Positions 1-9,275 of a stretch of 64,000 nucleotides of DNA are shown piece by piece (positions within the stretch are counted from its first letter, which is position 1; each line of letters opens with the position of its first letter). The translations under genes were made by a program, and so were the position numbers. This stretch comes from JAAFIP01 sp963775085. Lineage in GTDB: Bacteria; Pseudomonadota; Gammaproteobacteria; Burkholderiales; Burkholderiaceae_C. Below the pieces are notes generated by a model that saw only the letters and a program-made list of their open reading frames with translations, did no database searches and had not been told where the DNA came from. The DNA is taken from the NCBI GenBank assembly GCA_963775085.1, contig CAVZHO010000006.1, positions 1-64,000 on the forward strand, given 5' to 3'.

Positions 1-86
1 ATGTGCGTCTCCTACGGATACTGTTCCGGCAACAAAGATACGTCAGTTTGCCGCCTGACCGGAGTTTTATTTGCCAAGTCAGTAAT

Positions 87-166
87 ATTGGATATAAACG
101 GATAAAAATACGGTCATTTCAAAATGTAAACAGTGCGCATTGATTTATTGGATATAAATGGATAAA
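87..166 (+). promoter_or_regulatory. Direct repeat pair in the fic promoter
   Basis: Two near-identical 20-mers, ATTGGATATAAAYGGATAAA, lie at 87-106 and 147-166, exactly 60 bp apart and differing at one base. The second overlaps the proposed fic start codon at 158. Spacing near six helical turns would suit a dimeric or paired DNA-binding protein. That this is an operator, possibly bound by the winged helix of the Fic protein itself, is inference. Confidence 0.4.
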
Positions 167-1225
167 CTAATGGATATGTTAAACACCCAAACGCTGTCCA
201 TCACTGCCGAAATGCTCACATTGATCTCCAGTACCGACGAGTTCAAAGGCGCTTGGCGTGCATTTGGCACCATTTCACCCGAACGGCTGGCCGCGTTGCG
301 GCGAGTAGCCACTATCGAAAGCATAGGTTCATCCACTAGGATCGAGGGCAGCAAACTGAGTGACCGTGAGGTGGAACGCCTAATGGCTGGCCTGTCCAGC
401 CAGTCGTTTACCTCGCGCGACGAGCAGGAAGTTGCAGGCTATGCCCAAGTGATGGAGTTGGTGTTCGAGTCTTGGCAGTACATTCCACTGACCGAAAACC
501 ACATCCAGCAATTGCATCGCGATCTTTTAAAGCATGTAGACAAAGATGAGTCCCATCGCGGGCGCTACAAAACCCATACCAATACGGTGGTGGCGCGTGA
601 TGCCGATGGCACGCTGATTGGCATCGTGTTTGAAACCGCCACACCCTTTGATACACCGCGCCTGATGGCCGAGCTGCTGGCCTGGTACCAAGCGGAAAAG
701 GGCAATAAGCTCATGCACCCCCTGCTGGCCATCGCCATATTTGTAGTCACCTTTCTGGCCATTCATCCGTTTGAAGACGGCAATGGCCGACTGTCGCGCA
801 TCTTGACCACACTACTACTCATGCAAGCGGGCTACGCCTACGTACCCTACAGTTCGCTGGAGAGCATCATCGAGCAAAACAAAGGCAGCTATTACATTGC
901 ACTGCGTCAAACCCAAATCACCATCCGCACAGACCAACCCGACTGGCAGCCATGGATTCTGTTTTTTTTGCGCTCACTGCATGCGCAGGTCAAGCGGTTG
1001 GAGAAAAAAGTAGAAACCGAAAAAATCATCCTCGCCGTGCTGCCAGAGCTGTCGCTACAAATACTGGAGTTGGTGCGTGCGCAAGGCAGAATCACCATGC
1101 AAACCGCAGTACAGCTCACCGGAGCCAACCGTAGTACCGCCAAGAAGCATATGCAAAAACTGGTGGATGCAGGGCATCTGACACAGCATGGTGCGGGGCG
1201 GGGTGTTTGGTATTCGTTGGGCTAA
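158..1225 (+). CDS. Fic family protein adenylyltransferase with C-terminal winged helix
   Basis: Fic-domain enzyme expected to transfer AMP from ATP to a hydroxyl of a target protein. The core motif HPFEDGNGRLSR starts at His203, which is intact. An N-terminal inhibitory motif of the (S/T)xxxE(G/N) type, STRIEG with Glu63, places it in class II, in which the inhibitory helix precedes the Fic core. Approximate layout: Fic N-terminal region 30-115, Fic core 120-250, winged helix-turn-helix 280-355. The length of 355 residues is typical for the Fic-wHTH subfamily. Starts at 158, 170 and 176 are all possible. No separate antitoxin gene lies next to it, which fits autoinhibition within one chain. 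The target is unknown. Confidence 0.9.
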   Translation: MDKLMDMLNTQTLSITAEMLTLISSTDEFKGAWRAFGTISPERLAALRRVATIESIGSSTRIEGSKLSDREVERLMAGLSSQSFTSRDEQEVAGYAQVMELVFESWQYIPLTENHIQQLHRDLLKHVDKDESHRGRYKTHTNTVVARDADGTLIGIVFETATPFDTPRLMAELLAWYQAEKGNKLMHPLLAIAIFVVTFLAIHPFEDGNGRLSRILTTLLLMQAGYAYVPYSSLESIIEQNKGSYYIALRQTQITIRTDQPDWQPWILFFLRSLHAQVKRLEKKVETEKIILAVLPELSLQILELVRAQGRITMQTAVQLTGANRSTAKKHMQKLVDAGHLTQHGAGRGVWYSLG

Positions 1226-1292
1226 CGGCATAAATGAAATATAAAAAACTGTAAACTGATAACAAATTACGTTAGTCTGCCGGACTCAAACA

Positions 1293-1718
1293 ATGTTCAT
1301 TGCACTACTACTGGCAACCTTTAGTCCCATCCTAGTCTCGGGATACTTGGCATTTGCTCTAGATGTGCCTGTTAGAGTTCCAGCCCGTTGGGTATTTGTA
1401 ATCGCGGGCCCAGTACTCGCATACACAGTTGCATGGATGTTTATGACAATCATTGCCTTGCCAGTAATTGCTATATGCGTATATTTAATCCCGGCTATTG
1501 TTCAAATCCTTGGTGTCCACCCTTACTGGTTGCCGATTGCTGAGTGGGGGGCTAGGTATTGGTACATGGTTTTAACGGTGGCACTTGGCTTAATGTCGGC
1601 TTGGATTGCGTTGTACCTTTGGCCAAGATGGCCAGACGTATTTGCCGCGTTGACGAAGCGCCGCAGTGCGTTTCCTGTGCAAAGCACGCCGTCACGATCA
1701 GCTAATGGTGAGCCGTGA
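1293..1718 (+). CDS. Hypothetical integral membrane protein
   Basis: A 141-residue protein I do not recognise. It shows about four hydrophobic segments (roughly residues 1-23, 30-52, 55-75 and 90-112), followed by a short basic, Ser/Pro-rich tail. It lies 67 bp downstream of the Fic gene on the same strand, and the gap is AT-rich. Codon use is less GC-biased than in housekeeping genes further along, so it and the Fic gene may form an acquired block. A functional link to Fic is only positional. Confidence 0.55.
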   Translation: MFIALLLATFSPILVSGYLAFALDVPVRVPARWVFVIAGPVLAYTVAWMFMTIIALPVIAICVYLIPAIVQILGVHPYWLPIAEWGARYWYMVLTVALGLMSAWIALYLWPRWPDVFAALTKRRSAFPVQSTPSRSANGEP

Positions 1719-2028
1719 AATAAATTTGACTCTGCGTGCCTTCAAAAACCTCCGCACAGGTGAAGGAATGAGAGCGTATTTTTTTAAAAATGTAGCCAAG
1801 GCGCGGCGCGGTCTTTAGATTGCTACAAAAACTGTGCGCGTGTTTGGCGGAGTTTTTAGAAAAAATATGTCCCGTTCCCCGTCCAGGCTAGTGCAGCGCT
1901 GCATAAGGTTCAGCCGAAGTGTCTTAAATCACTGGCGTAACAACTATCTGAAAATAGAATGCTATAAATTAAATAGCTGCTTACGTCCAGGCGACAGGGA
2001 CTATGCAGCTATTTCTTTGGAAAAATGC
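1719..2028. other. Intergenic region without a convincing gene
   Basis: This 310-bp stretch lies between the convergent membrane-protein gene and engB. Open frames crossing it have no recognisable protein signature. It holds one copy of the dispersed hairpin repeat (1961-2014), immediately beyond the engB stop codon. I see nothing else in it. Confidence 0.6.
1961..2014 (-). repeat. Dispersed hairpin repeat, copy A
   Basis: The best-preserved copy. Arms AAATAGCTGC (1971-1980) and GCAGCTATTT (2005-2014) are perfectly complementary, with an inner GTCC/GGAC pair (1985-1988 with 1998-2001). It begins GCTATAAATT and ends 14 bp beyond the engB stop codon. The repeat is taken to be in + orientation when it reads AGTCC..GGAC..AAGCAGCTATT, so this copy is minus. 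Confidence 0.85.
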
Positions 2029-2922
2029 TCAAGTAGCATCCTTGGAGCCATCCAATCCATCGTCAACACCCGTGTACACATCGTCGCCAGTTTCCGCACC
2101 CCCATCGGCATCCACCGCATCCGAATCCGAACCCACCGCCACATCGACAGACCGCACCAACGGCTCCGCCGCCCAGGCCCGCAGTTGCAGCGCCATCTCG
2201 TCCACGCCAATGCGCTTGAGGGCCGAGAACATCCTTACTTCACCCCCACCGGCCTGCAATTTGGCAATCGATAGCGCCTTGGCGGCCTCAGTTTTGTTCA
2301 GCTTGTCGGCCTTGGTGAGCAGGATGACGAACTTCAGGCCCTTTTCGACGCGGGGGCGGATGACGTCGAGCAAGATGTCGTCCAGCTCGGTCAAGCCCAG
2401 GCGCGGGTCGCATAGCAGCACGACGGCGGCCAGGTTTTCGCGGCTTTTGAGGTAGTTGGCCATCACGCGCTGCCAGCGCAGCTTGCTGTCTTTGGCCACC
2501 GCCGCGTAGCCGTAGCCGGGCAGGTCGGCCAGCACGGCATCTTGCGCGCCCTGGCGGCCGATGGCAAACAGGTTGATGTGCTGGGTGCGCCCCGGGGTTT
2601 TAGAGGCGTAGGCCAGCTGCTTTTGTTGGGCCAGCATGTTGATGCAGGTCGATTTACCGGCGTTGGAGCGGCCGACAAAGGCAAATTCGGGCACATCCAG
2701 CGCGGGCAGGTGGTGCAACTGGGCGGCAGTGGTGAGAAAGCGGGTGGTGTGCAGCCAGGCGATGGCTTCCTTGGCCGGGGCGCTGGCCTCGGCGGGCTTG
2801 GCGTAGTCTGGCGCAGCCCGGGTCAGGGCGCTGGCCTTGCCCTGCTGCGCCTGGGCTACGGTAGTGCGGGCCTTGCTGCGCGGGCCGGGGTTACTGGACT
2901 TTTTGGACGGTGTAGAAGACAT
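2029..2922 (-). CDS. engB: Ribosome biogenesis GTPase EngB (YihA/YsxC)
   Basis: TRAFAC-class GTPase needed for assembly of the large ribosomal subunit. G1 is GRSNAGKST at about 84-91, G3 DLPGYGYA, and G4 LTKADKLN. At 297 residues it is much longer than the usual 200-220. An N-terminal extension of about 50 residues is Ala/Ser/Lys-rich and basic, and a C-terminal tail of about 35 residues is rich in Asp and Gly. The start at 2922 is chosen because upstream codons run antisense into the cytochrome c4 gene and show no EngB similarity. It is divergent from cytochrome c4, an arrangement I recall from other Burkholderiales. Confidence 0.93.
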   Translation of the reverse strand: MSSTPSKKSSNPGPRSKARTTVAQAQQGKASALTRAAPDYAKPAEASAPAKEAIAWLHTTRFLTTAAQLHHLPALDVPEFAFVGRSNAGKSTCINMLAQQKQLAYASKTPGRTQHINLFAIGRQGAQDAVLADLPGYGYAAVAKDSKLRWQRVMANYLKSRENLAAVVLLCDPRLGLTELDDILLDVIRPRVEKGLKFVILLTKADKLNKTEAAKALSIAKLQAGGGEVRMFSALKRIGVDEMALQLRAWAAEPLVRSVDVAVGSDSDAVDADGGAETGDDVYTGVDDGLDGSKDAT

Positions 2923-3033
2923 TTTTAAAACACCGCAAGGGCGCAAAAGGGCGTGGGAAGGGATATCCCGCATGAAGCATTGTAAAATCAATAGGTTTTG
3001 TATCCCAGATATTCTTAAATCAAGTTTTTCGCC

Positions 3034-3681
3034 ATGAAATTTATCGCCAGTCTTTTGCTTGCCGCCAGTATGGCTGCCCCCGTTTTTGCTGCTGATGTCG
3101 CCAAGCCCGACGGTGTCAAACCCGAAGTCGCCAAGGTCAGCAAGCCTGATTTGGTCAAAGGGGCTGAAAAATTTGCGGCGGTCTGCGTCGCCTGCCACGG
3201 CGTGGACGGCAACTCGGGCGCGGTCGAGAATCCCAAGCTGGCGGGCCAGCACCCCGAGTACCTGGTGAAACAGTTACAAGAATTCAAGTCGGGTAAGCGC
3301 AAAAACGCCGTGATGCAGGGCTTTGCCACCACCCTGAGCGATGAAGACATGCGCGACATCTCTTTCTGGGCGGCTGGCCAAAAGGCCAAGCCCGGTTTTG
3401 CCAAAGACAAAGAGCTGGTTGCCCTGGGTGAGCGCATTTACAAGGGCGGCATAGCCGACCGCCAAATAGCCGCCTGCGCAGGCTGCCACAGCCCCACGGG
3501 CGCGGGCATCCCCGCCCAGTATCCGCGCCTGGCAGGTCAGCATGCTGACTACGTGGCCGCATCGCTGCGTGGCTACCGCGATGGTGGACGTACCAACAAC
3601 CTGCAAATGACGCAAAACGCCGCTAAACTCAATGACCGCGAGATCAAAGCGGTTTCAGACTACATTGCCGGTCTTCGTTAA
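3034..3681 (+). CDS. Periplasmic diheme cytochrome c4
   Basis: Electron carrier with two c-type heme sites, CVACHG near residues 51-56 and CAGCHS near 147-152. Candidate axial methionines lie in MQGFATTLSDEDM and in QMTQNAAKLND. The first 19 residues are a clear Sec signal peptide ending AAPVFA|AD. The length of 215 is normal for cytochromes c4, which pass electrons to terminal oxidases in the periplasm. The downstream resB and ccsB genes encode the machinery that attaches its hemes, so the three genes form a coherent maturation and substrate block. A terminator follows. Confidence 0.93.
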   Translation: MKFIASLLLAASMAAPVFAADVAKPDGVKPEVAKVSKPDLVKGAEKFAAVCVACHGVDGNSGAVENPKLAGQHPEYLVKQLQEFKSGKRKNAVMQGFATTLSDEDMRDISFWAAGQKAKPGFAKDKELVALGERIYKGGIADRQIAACAGCHSPTGAGIPAQYPRLAGQHADYVAASLRGYRDGGRTNNLQMTQNAAKLNDREIKAVSDYIAGLR

Positions 3682-3716
3682 TTTGAACTTAAACGGGGTA
3701 CTTCTCCCTAAACAAG

Positions 3717-3747
3717 GCGGGCTTTCCCAGTGAAGCCCGCGTTTTTT
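3717..3747 (+). terminator. Rho-independent terminator after cytochrome c4
   Basis: Perfect 8-bp stem GCGGGCTT (3717-3724) and AAGCCCGC (3733-3740) with an 8-nt loop, followed by G and six T residues (3742-3747). It argues against the resB start at 3749 and for the one at 3773. Confidence 0.85.
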
Positions 3748-3772
3748 CATGCCTTGCGGCGACAATACCAAG

Positions 3773-5926
3773 ATGTCTGTTTCTACCCACGGTTGGCGGC
3801 TTGATACTCCTTCCCACGCATTGCGCGCGGCGGTGGAGCTGGTCTCGTCGATGCGTTTTTCCATCTCTCTGCTGACGGTGATTTGCATCGCCTCCATCAT
3901 CGGCACGGTGCTCAAACAGGCCGAGCCGCTGTCTAACTACGTCAACCAGTTTGGCCCGTTTTGGGCCGATGTGTTCAACACCTTCAGTCTGCCCACGGTC
4001 TATAGCGCTTGGTGGTTTTTGCTGATTCTGGCGTTTTTGGTTTTAAGCACCAGCCTGTGCATTGCGCGCAATACGCCCAAGATCATCACCGATCTGAAGG
4101 TCTACAAAGAAGGCATGCGCGAGCAAAGCCTGAAGGCCTTTGGCCACCGCGCCGAGGCGACTTTGACCGAGAGCGCGCAGGCGGTATCGCAGCGCATCGG
4201 TGCCACCCTGGCGGCCTCCGGTTGGAAGGTCAAGCTGCAAACCCGCCAGGACGATGCGGGCGGCGTGCGCGGCTATATGCTGGCGGCCAAGGCGGGTTCG
4301 GCCAACAAGCTGGGCTACATCGCCGCACACAGCGCCATCGTGTTGGTTTGTGTGGGCGGCTTGCTCGATGGCGATTTGTTTATCCGCATGCAGCAGTGGT
4401 TTAACGGCAAGTCGGTGTACGGTGGCGGCGGCATGATTGCCGACATTGCGCCCCAGCATCGCCTGGCCCCCAGTAACCTGGCCTTTCGCGGCAACTTGCT
4501 GGTCAGCGAAGGCGCTGCCTCCTCCACCGCGATTTTGAATCGCCCCGGTGGCGTGTTGATCCAAGATCTGCCGTTTTCGATTGAACTCAAAAAATTCATT
4601 GTCGAGCATTACTCCACCGGCATGCCCAAGCTGTTTGCCAGCGACATCGTCATCAGCGACAAAGCCACGGGTGAGCAAATTCCCGCCCGTGTCGAGGTGA
4701 ATCACCCGGTCACGCACCGGGGCATCGAGATCTACCAAAGCAGCTTTGACGACGGTGGCTCCAGTGTGAAACTGCAAGCCGTGCCGCTGACCGCCAGCGC
4801 CAAGCCGTTTGAAGTGCAGGGCGTGATTGGCGGCCAGACCGACCTGAGCAATGGGGCGGACAAGATGACGCTGGAGTTCGCCGCGCTACGCGTCTTTAAC
4901 ATCGAAAACTTTGGCCAGGGCGCGGGCTCGGGCGCCGATGTGCGCAAGGTCGACCTGCGCGACTCGTTTGACAAAACCATGGGCGCGGCGAATAAAGTGA
5001 AGGTGAACAAAGAGCTGCGCAACGTCGGCCCCAGCATCACCTACAAGCTGCGCGATGCCGCAGGCCAGGCCAAAGAGTTTCACAACTACATGCTGCCCGT
5101 GGTGATGGAGCCGGACGACAAAGGCGAGGGCCAGCCCCTGTTCCTGCTGGGCATGCGCGAGTCGCCCAACGTGCCGTTTAGCTACCTGCGCGTACCCGCC
5201 GACGAGCAGGGCAGCATGGACGGCTTTATCCGCATGCGCATGGCCCTGGCCGACCCGGCGCAGCGCCTGCTGGCGGTGCAGCGCTATGTGGCCAAGGCGG
5301 TGGATGCCAGCAAGCCCGAGATGGCGCAGCAGCTCACCCTGTCAGCCGGGCGCGCGCTGTCGCTGTTTGCCGGGGCCGAAAAAATCAAAGACAAACCCGT
5401 GGCAGGCCTGCAAGCGGTGGCCGATTTTATGGAGGCCAGCGTGCCCGAGGCCGAGCGCAACCGCGCCGGCGACGTTTTGGTGCGCATCTTGAACGGTGCT
5501 TTGTACGAGCTTGCACAACTTACGCGCGAGCAGGCAGGCCTCAAGCCGCTTGCGCCTAACGACAAAACCCAGGCCTTTATGGCGCAAGCCGTGCTGTCGC
5601 TGAGCGATGTCTTTGCCTACCCCGCACCGATGGCCTTTGCACTGAAAGACTTTACCCAGGTACAGGCCAGCGTCTTCCAGGTGGCGCGCGCCCCGGGCAA
5701 AGCGGTGGTGTACACGGGCTGCCTGTTTCTCATCATCGGCGTGTTTGCCATGCTGTACGTGCGCGAGCGCAGGCTGTGGGTGTGGGTCACGCCCGAGGGC
5801 GAGGGTGCCAGTGCCAGCATGGCCCTGTCGACCAACCGCAAGACGATGGACGGGGATAAAGAGTTTGAGCATTTGAAACTCAAGCTGATAGGCATACCCC
5901 TGGCAGCGACTGCTGCTGCCAAGTAA
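3773..5926 (+). CDS. resB: Cytochrome c biogenesis protein ResB (Ccs1), System II
   Basis: Membrane subunit of the System II heme delivery and ligation complex, working with CcsB. Hydrophobic segments lie near residues 20-40, 75-97, 170-192 and 635-660. A large periplasmic domain of over 400 residues separates the third and fourth, as in Ccs1/ResB proteins. The third segment carries a histidine in GYIAAHSAIVL, a position where family members bind heme. The start at 3773 (MSVSTHG) is preferred because 3749 lies in the terminator tail. The length of 717 matches betaproteobacterial homologues. ccsB follows after 41 bp. Confidence 0.92.
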   Translation: MSVSTHGWRLDTPSHALRAAVELVSSMRFSISLLTVICIASIIGTVLKQAEPLSNYVNQFGPFWADVFNTFSLPTVYSAWWFLLILAFLVLSTSLCIARNTPKIITDLKVYKEGMREQSLKAFGHRAEATLTESAQAVSQRIGATLAASGWKVKLQTRQDDAGGVRGYMLAAKAGSANKLGYIAAHSAIVLVCVGGLLDGDLFIRMQQWFNGKSVYGGGGMIADIAPQHRLAPSNLAFRGNLLVSEGAASSTAILNRPGGVLIQDLPFSIELKKFIVEHYSTGMPKLFASDIVISDKATGEQIPARVEVNHPVTHRGIEIYQSSFDDGGSSVKLQAVPLTASAKPFEVQGVIGGQTDLSNGADKMTLEFAALRVFNIENFGQGAGSGADVRKVDLRDSFDKTMGAANKVKVNKELRNVGPSITYKLRDAAGQAKEFHNYMLPVVMEPDDKGEGQPLFLLGMRESPNVPFSYLRVPADEQGSMDGFIRMRMALADPAQRLLAVQRYVAKAVDASKPEMAQQLTLSAGRALSLFAGAEKIKDKPVAGLQAVADFMEASVPEAERNRAGDVLVRILNGALYELAQLTREQAGLKPLAPNDKTQAFMAQAVLSLSDVFAYPAPMAFALKDFTQVQASVFQVARAPGKAVVYTGCLFLIIGVFAMLYVRERRLWVWVTPEGEGASASMALSTNRKTMDGDKEFEHLKLKLIGIPLAATAAAK

Positions 5927-5967
5927 AATTTACGCCGCTACTGATCGATCAACCCAAGGGCAACCCG

Positions 5968-7287
5968 ATGAACACCACCACCCTGACCTTGCATGAAGGC
6001 TACTTCTCCCGCCGCAGCCCGCTGGACTGGGGCTTTGCTGCGTTGCTTGCCGCCGCCGCCGCTTTTGTGTTTGCCCGCTACAACGCCTCGCTGGATGTGT
6101 ACGAAAAATTCATCATGGCAGGCCTGGTGCCCGCAGGCATCTGGCTGGCCTGGTTTTGGCGGCCGCTACGCACCCTGATGCTGGTGGTGGCGGTGTTTTC
6201 GCTACTGGGCATTTACCTGTACCACGGCGAGCTGGCCAGCGCCGAGAAGGTGTTTGGCCTCAAATACTTCCTCTCCAGCCAGTCCGCCATTATGTGGATG
6301 AGTGTGCTGTTTTTTATGAGCACCATTTTTTATTGGCTGGGCGTGTTTATGAAAGGCCAGCGTGACGTGATGCAAGGCATCGCCTCCAAAATGGCCTGGG
6401 TGGCGGTGGGCCTGGCCCTGATTGGCACCATGGTGCGCTGGTACGAAAGCTATTTGCTGGGGGCCGACATTGGCCACATTCCGGTGAGTAATCTGTACGA
6501 AGTGTTCGTGCTGTTTTGCTGGCTCACAGCCACCTTCTATTTGTATTTTGAAGCGCAGTACAACACCAAATCCCTCGGTGCCTTGGTGATGCTGGTGGTA
6601 AGTGCCGCAGTCGGCTTTTTGCTGTGGTACGCCCTGGTGCGCGGCGCGCATGAAATCCAGCCCCTGGTGCCCGCGCTAAAAAGCTGGTGGATGAAACTGC
6701 ATGTGCCCGCCAACTTTATCGGCTACGGCACCTTCGCCTTGTCGGCCATGGTGGCCTTTGGTTACCTGATCAAGCAGCAAGCCACCGAGACCAAGTGGTA
6801 CAAGCTCACCCCGCTGTGGCTGCTGGGCATTGTGCTGTGCTTTGAGCCGATTGTCTTTCGCAAATCGCCCGCAGCGGCAGGCGGCAGCAGCTACTGGATG
6901 GTGTACTTCGGCATCTCGGCTCTCATCATGGCGGGCATTTTGCTAGGTCGTAAACGCATTGCCGAGAGCCTGCCCAGCTTTGAAATTCTGGACGACGTGA
7001 TGTACAAGGCCATTGCCGTGGGCTTTGCCTTCTTCACCATCGCCACCGTGCTCGGTGCCCTGTGGGCGGCCGAGGCCTGGGGCGGCTACTGGAGCTGGGA
7101 CCCCAAAGAAACCTGGGCCCTCATCGTCTGGCTCAACTACGCCGCCTGGCTGCACATGCGCCTGATGAAAGGCCTGCGCGGCACCGTAGCCGCCTGGTGG
7201 GCACTGGTCGGGCTGGCGGTAACGACGTTTGCATTTTTGGGCGTGAATATGTTTTTGAGCGGGCTGCATAGTTACGGGACTTTGTAG
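5968..7287 (+). CDS. ccsB: Cytochrome c biogenesis protein CcsB (CcsA/ResC family)
   Basis: Multi-spanning heme-handling subunit of System II. The signature WWD-type motif, WGGYWSWDPKETWAL, is at about residues 371-385. Flanking conserved histidines lie in KLHVPANFIGYG and AAWLHMRL. About eight to ten hydrophobic helices cover the 439 residues. With ResB it exports and attaches heme to CXXCH apocytochromes such as the cytochrome c4 encoded upstream. It probably shares a transcript with resB. Confidence 0.93.
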   Translation: MNTTTLTLHEGYFSRRSPLDWGFAALLAAAAAFVFARYNASLDVYEKFIMAGLVPAGIWLAWFWRPLRTLMLVVAVFSLLGIYLYHGELASAEKVFGLKYFLSSQSAIMWMSVLFFMSTIFYWLGVFMKGQRDVMQGIASKMAWVAVGLALIGTMVRWYESYLLGADIGHIPVSNLYEVFVLFCWLTATFYLYFEAQYNTKSLGALVMLVVSAAVGFLLWYALVRGAHEIQPLVPALKSWWMKLHVPANFIGYGTFALSAMVAFGYLIKQQATETKWYKLTPLWLLGIVLCFEPIVFRKSPAAAGGSSYWMVYFGISALIMAGILLGRKRIAESLPSFEILDDVMYKAIAVGFAFFTIATVLGALWAAEAWGGYWSWDPKETWALIVWLNYAAWLHMRLMKGLRGTVAAWWALVGLAVTTFAFLGVNMFLSGLHSYGTL

Positions 7288-7304
7288 TTAATTTTGGTGT
7301 TTTA

Positions 7305-7446
7305 GGTAACGCAAAAAGCGCAAAAGTTACGCTAAAAACGCCAAAAAAGAAATTTAGAAAATTGCTCTGAAAGAGGTTGATGTTTAGCAATTATGGAGGG
7401 CTATTTTTTAGCGGTTTTGTGTAATTTTTGCGTTTTTCGCGTTACC
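7305..7446. repeat. Imperfect inverted repeat in the ccsB-msrP gap
   Basis: A 26-bp arm at 7305-7330 (starting GGTAACGCAAAAAGCG) is complementary to 7421-7446 (ending TTTTTCGCGTTACC) with three mismatches by hand alignment, across about 90 bp of AT-rich DNA. It could form a large cruciform or be the remnant of a small mobile element. Nothing between the arms looks coding. Confidence 0.55.
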
Positions 7447-7537
7447 TCGGAGCTTGCAATCCTACCGCCCCAGCCTCCGTGACGATGTAAGAATGTGACG
7501 ATGTTGGCGACAGACAGCCACCTAAGGAGAGCCACCC

Positions 7538-8530
<993 letters not shown>

Positions 8531-8532
8531 AC

Positions 8533-9189
8533 ATGGCGGTCATTACTCCGTCGGCCAGGTCGGTGCCTTCGGGGCTGGCTGGTCTGCGCCCCCTGTTGCT
8601 GCGCCCCGCCGCCAAAGGTGTGTTGTTTGTACTGGCCATGCTGCCTTTTGCCTGGCTGCTGTATAGCGCGTTCACCAACAACCTGGGTGCCAACCCCACT
8701 GAATACCTCACCCGCGCCACCGGCGACTGGACGTTGCGATTTTTGTGTCTCACGCTGCTCGTCACGCCCTTGCGCACCATCACCGCCACGCCGCAGCTCG
8801 CGCGCTTTCGCCGCATGCTGGGTTTGTTTGTTTACTTCTACGCGGTGCTGCATCTGCTGTGCTACGTGTGGTTTGACATGGAGTTTGTACTCGGTGACAT
8901 CATCAAGGATATTCCCAAGCGGACGTTTATTCTGGTCGGTTTTGCCGCCTTCCTGCTGCTCACCCCCATGGCTGCCACCTCGTTTAACCGCGCCATCAAG
9001 GCCATGGGTGCCAAGCGCTGGCAGACGCTGCACAAAGCGGTGTATTTTGTCGCCGTGCTGGCCGTGTTGCACTTTTTCTGGATGCGGGCGGGTAAAAACA
9101 ACTTTACCGAGGTGTTTGTCTATGCGGCGATCCTGGCGACGCTGCTGGGCTGGCGGGTAGTGCAATTTACCAAGAAAAAGAGCGCATAG
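8533..9189 (+). CDS. msrQ: MsrQ, heme b membrane subunit of the MsrPQ system
   Basis: Inner-membrane b-type cytochrome (formerly YedZ) that passes quinol-derived electrons to MsrP. Several hydrophobic helices and histidines typical of ferric-reductase-like domains are visible (FYAVLHLLCYVWF, KRWQTLHKAVYF, LAVLHFFWM). Its 218 residues match the family. Its TAG stop (9187-9189) lies within a copy of the dispersed hairpin repeat, so the repeat may have set the present C-terminus. Confidence 0.94.
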   Translation: MAVITPSARSVPSGLAGLRPLLLRPAAKGVLFVLAMLPFAWLLYSAFTNNLGANPTEYLTRATGDWTLRFLCLTLLVTPLRTITATPQLARFRRMLGLFVYFYAVLHLLCYVWFDMEFVLGDIIKDIPKRTFILVGFAAFLLLTPMAATSFNRAIKAMGAKRWQTLHKAVYFVAVLAVLHFFWMRAGKNNFTEVFVYAAILATLLGWRVVQFTKKKSA

Positions 9190-9229
9190 TCCCTGTCGAG
9201 CGGACATTTGTAGCTATGTAATTTATAGC
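9185..9229 (+). repeat. Dispersed hairpin repeat, copy B
   Basis: Plus-orientation copy beginning CATAGTCCCTGTC and ending TTTATAGC. It supplies the msrQ stop codon. Confidence 0.8.
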
Positions 9230-9275
9230 AATCTATAAGGCCACGCAGATGCCACGCGTTGGCAGCTGCTGCACG

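Noticed and set aside
1..157. Open frame from base 1 to about 105
   Set aside because: Only about 34 codons at the window edge with no signature; it cannot be judged without upstream sequence.
1834..2274. 146-residue open frame between the membrane protein and engB
   Set aside because: It runs through a hairpin repeat and antisense to engB, has no protein family pattern and no ribosome binding site.
9250..9264. TGCCA-CGCGT-TGGCA as a terminator for lysA
   Set aside because: Only a 5-bp stem and no T-run on the minus strand.
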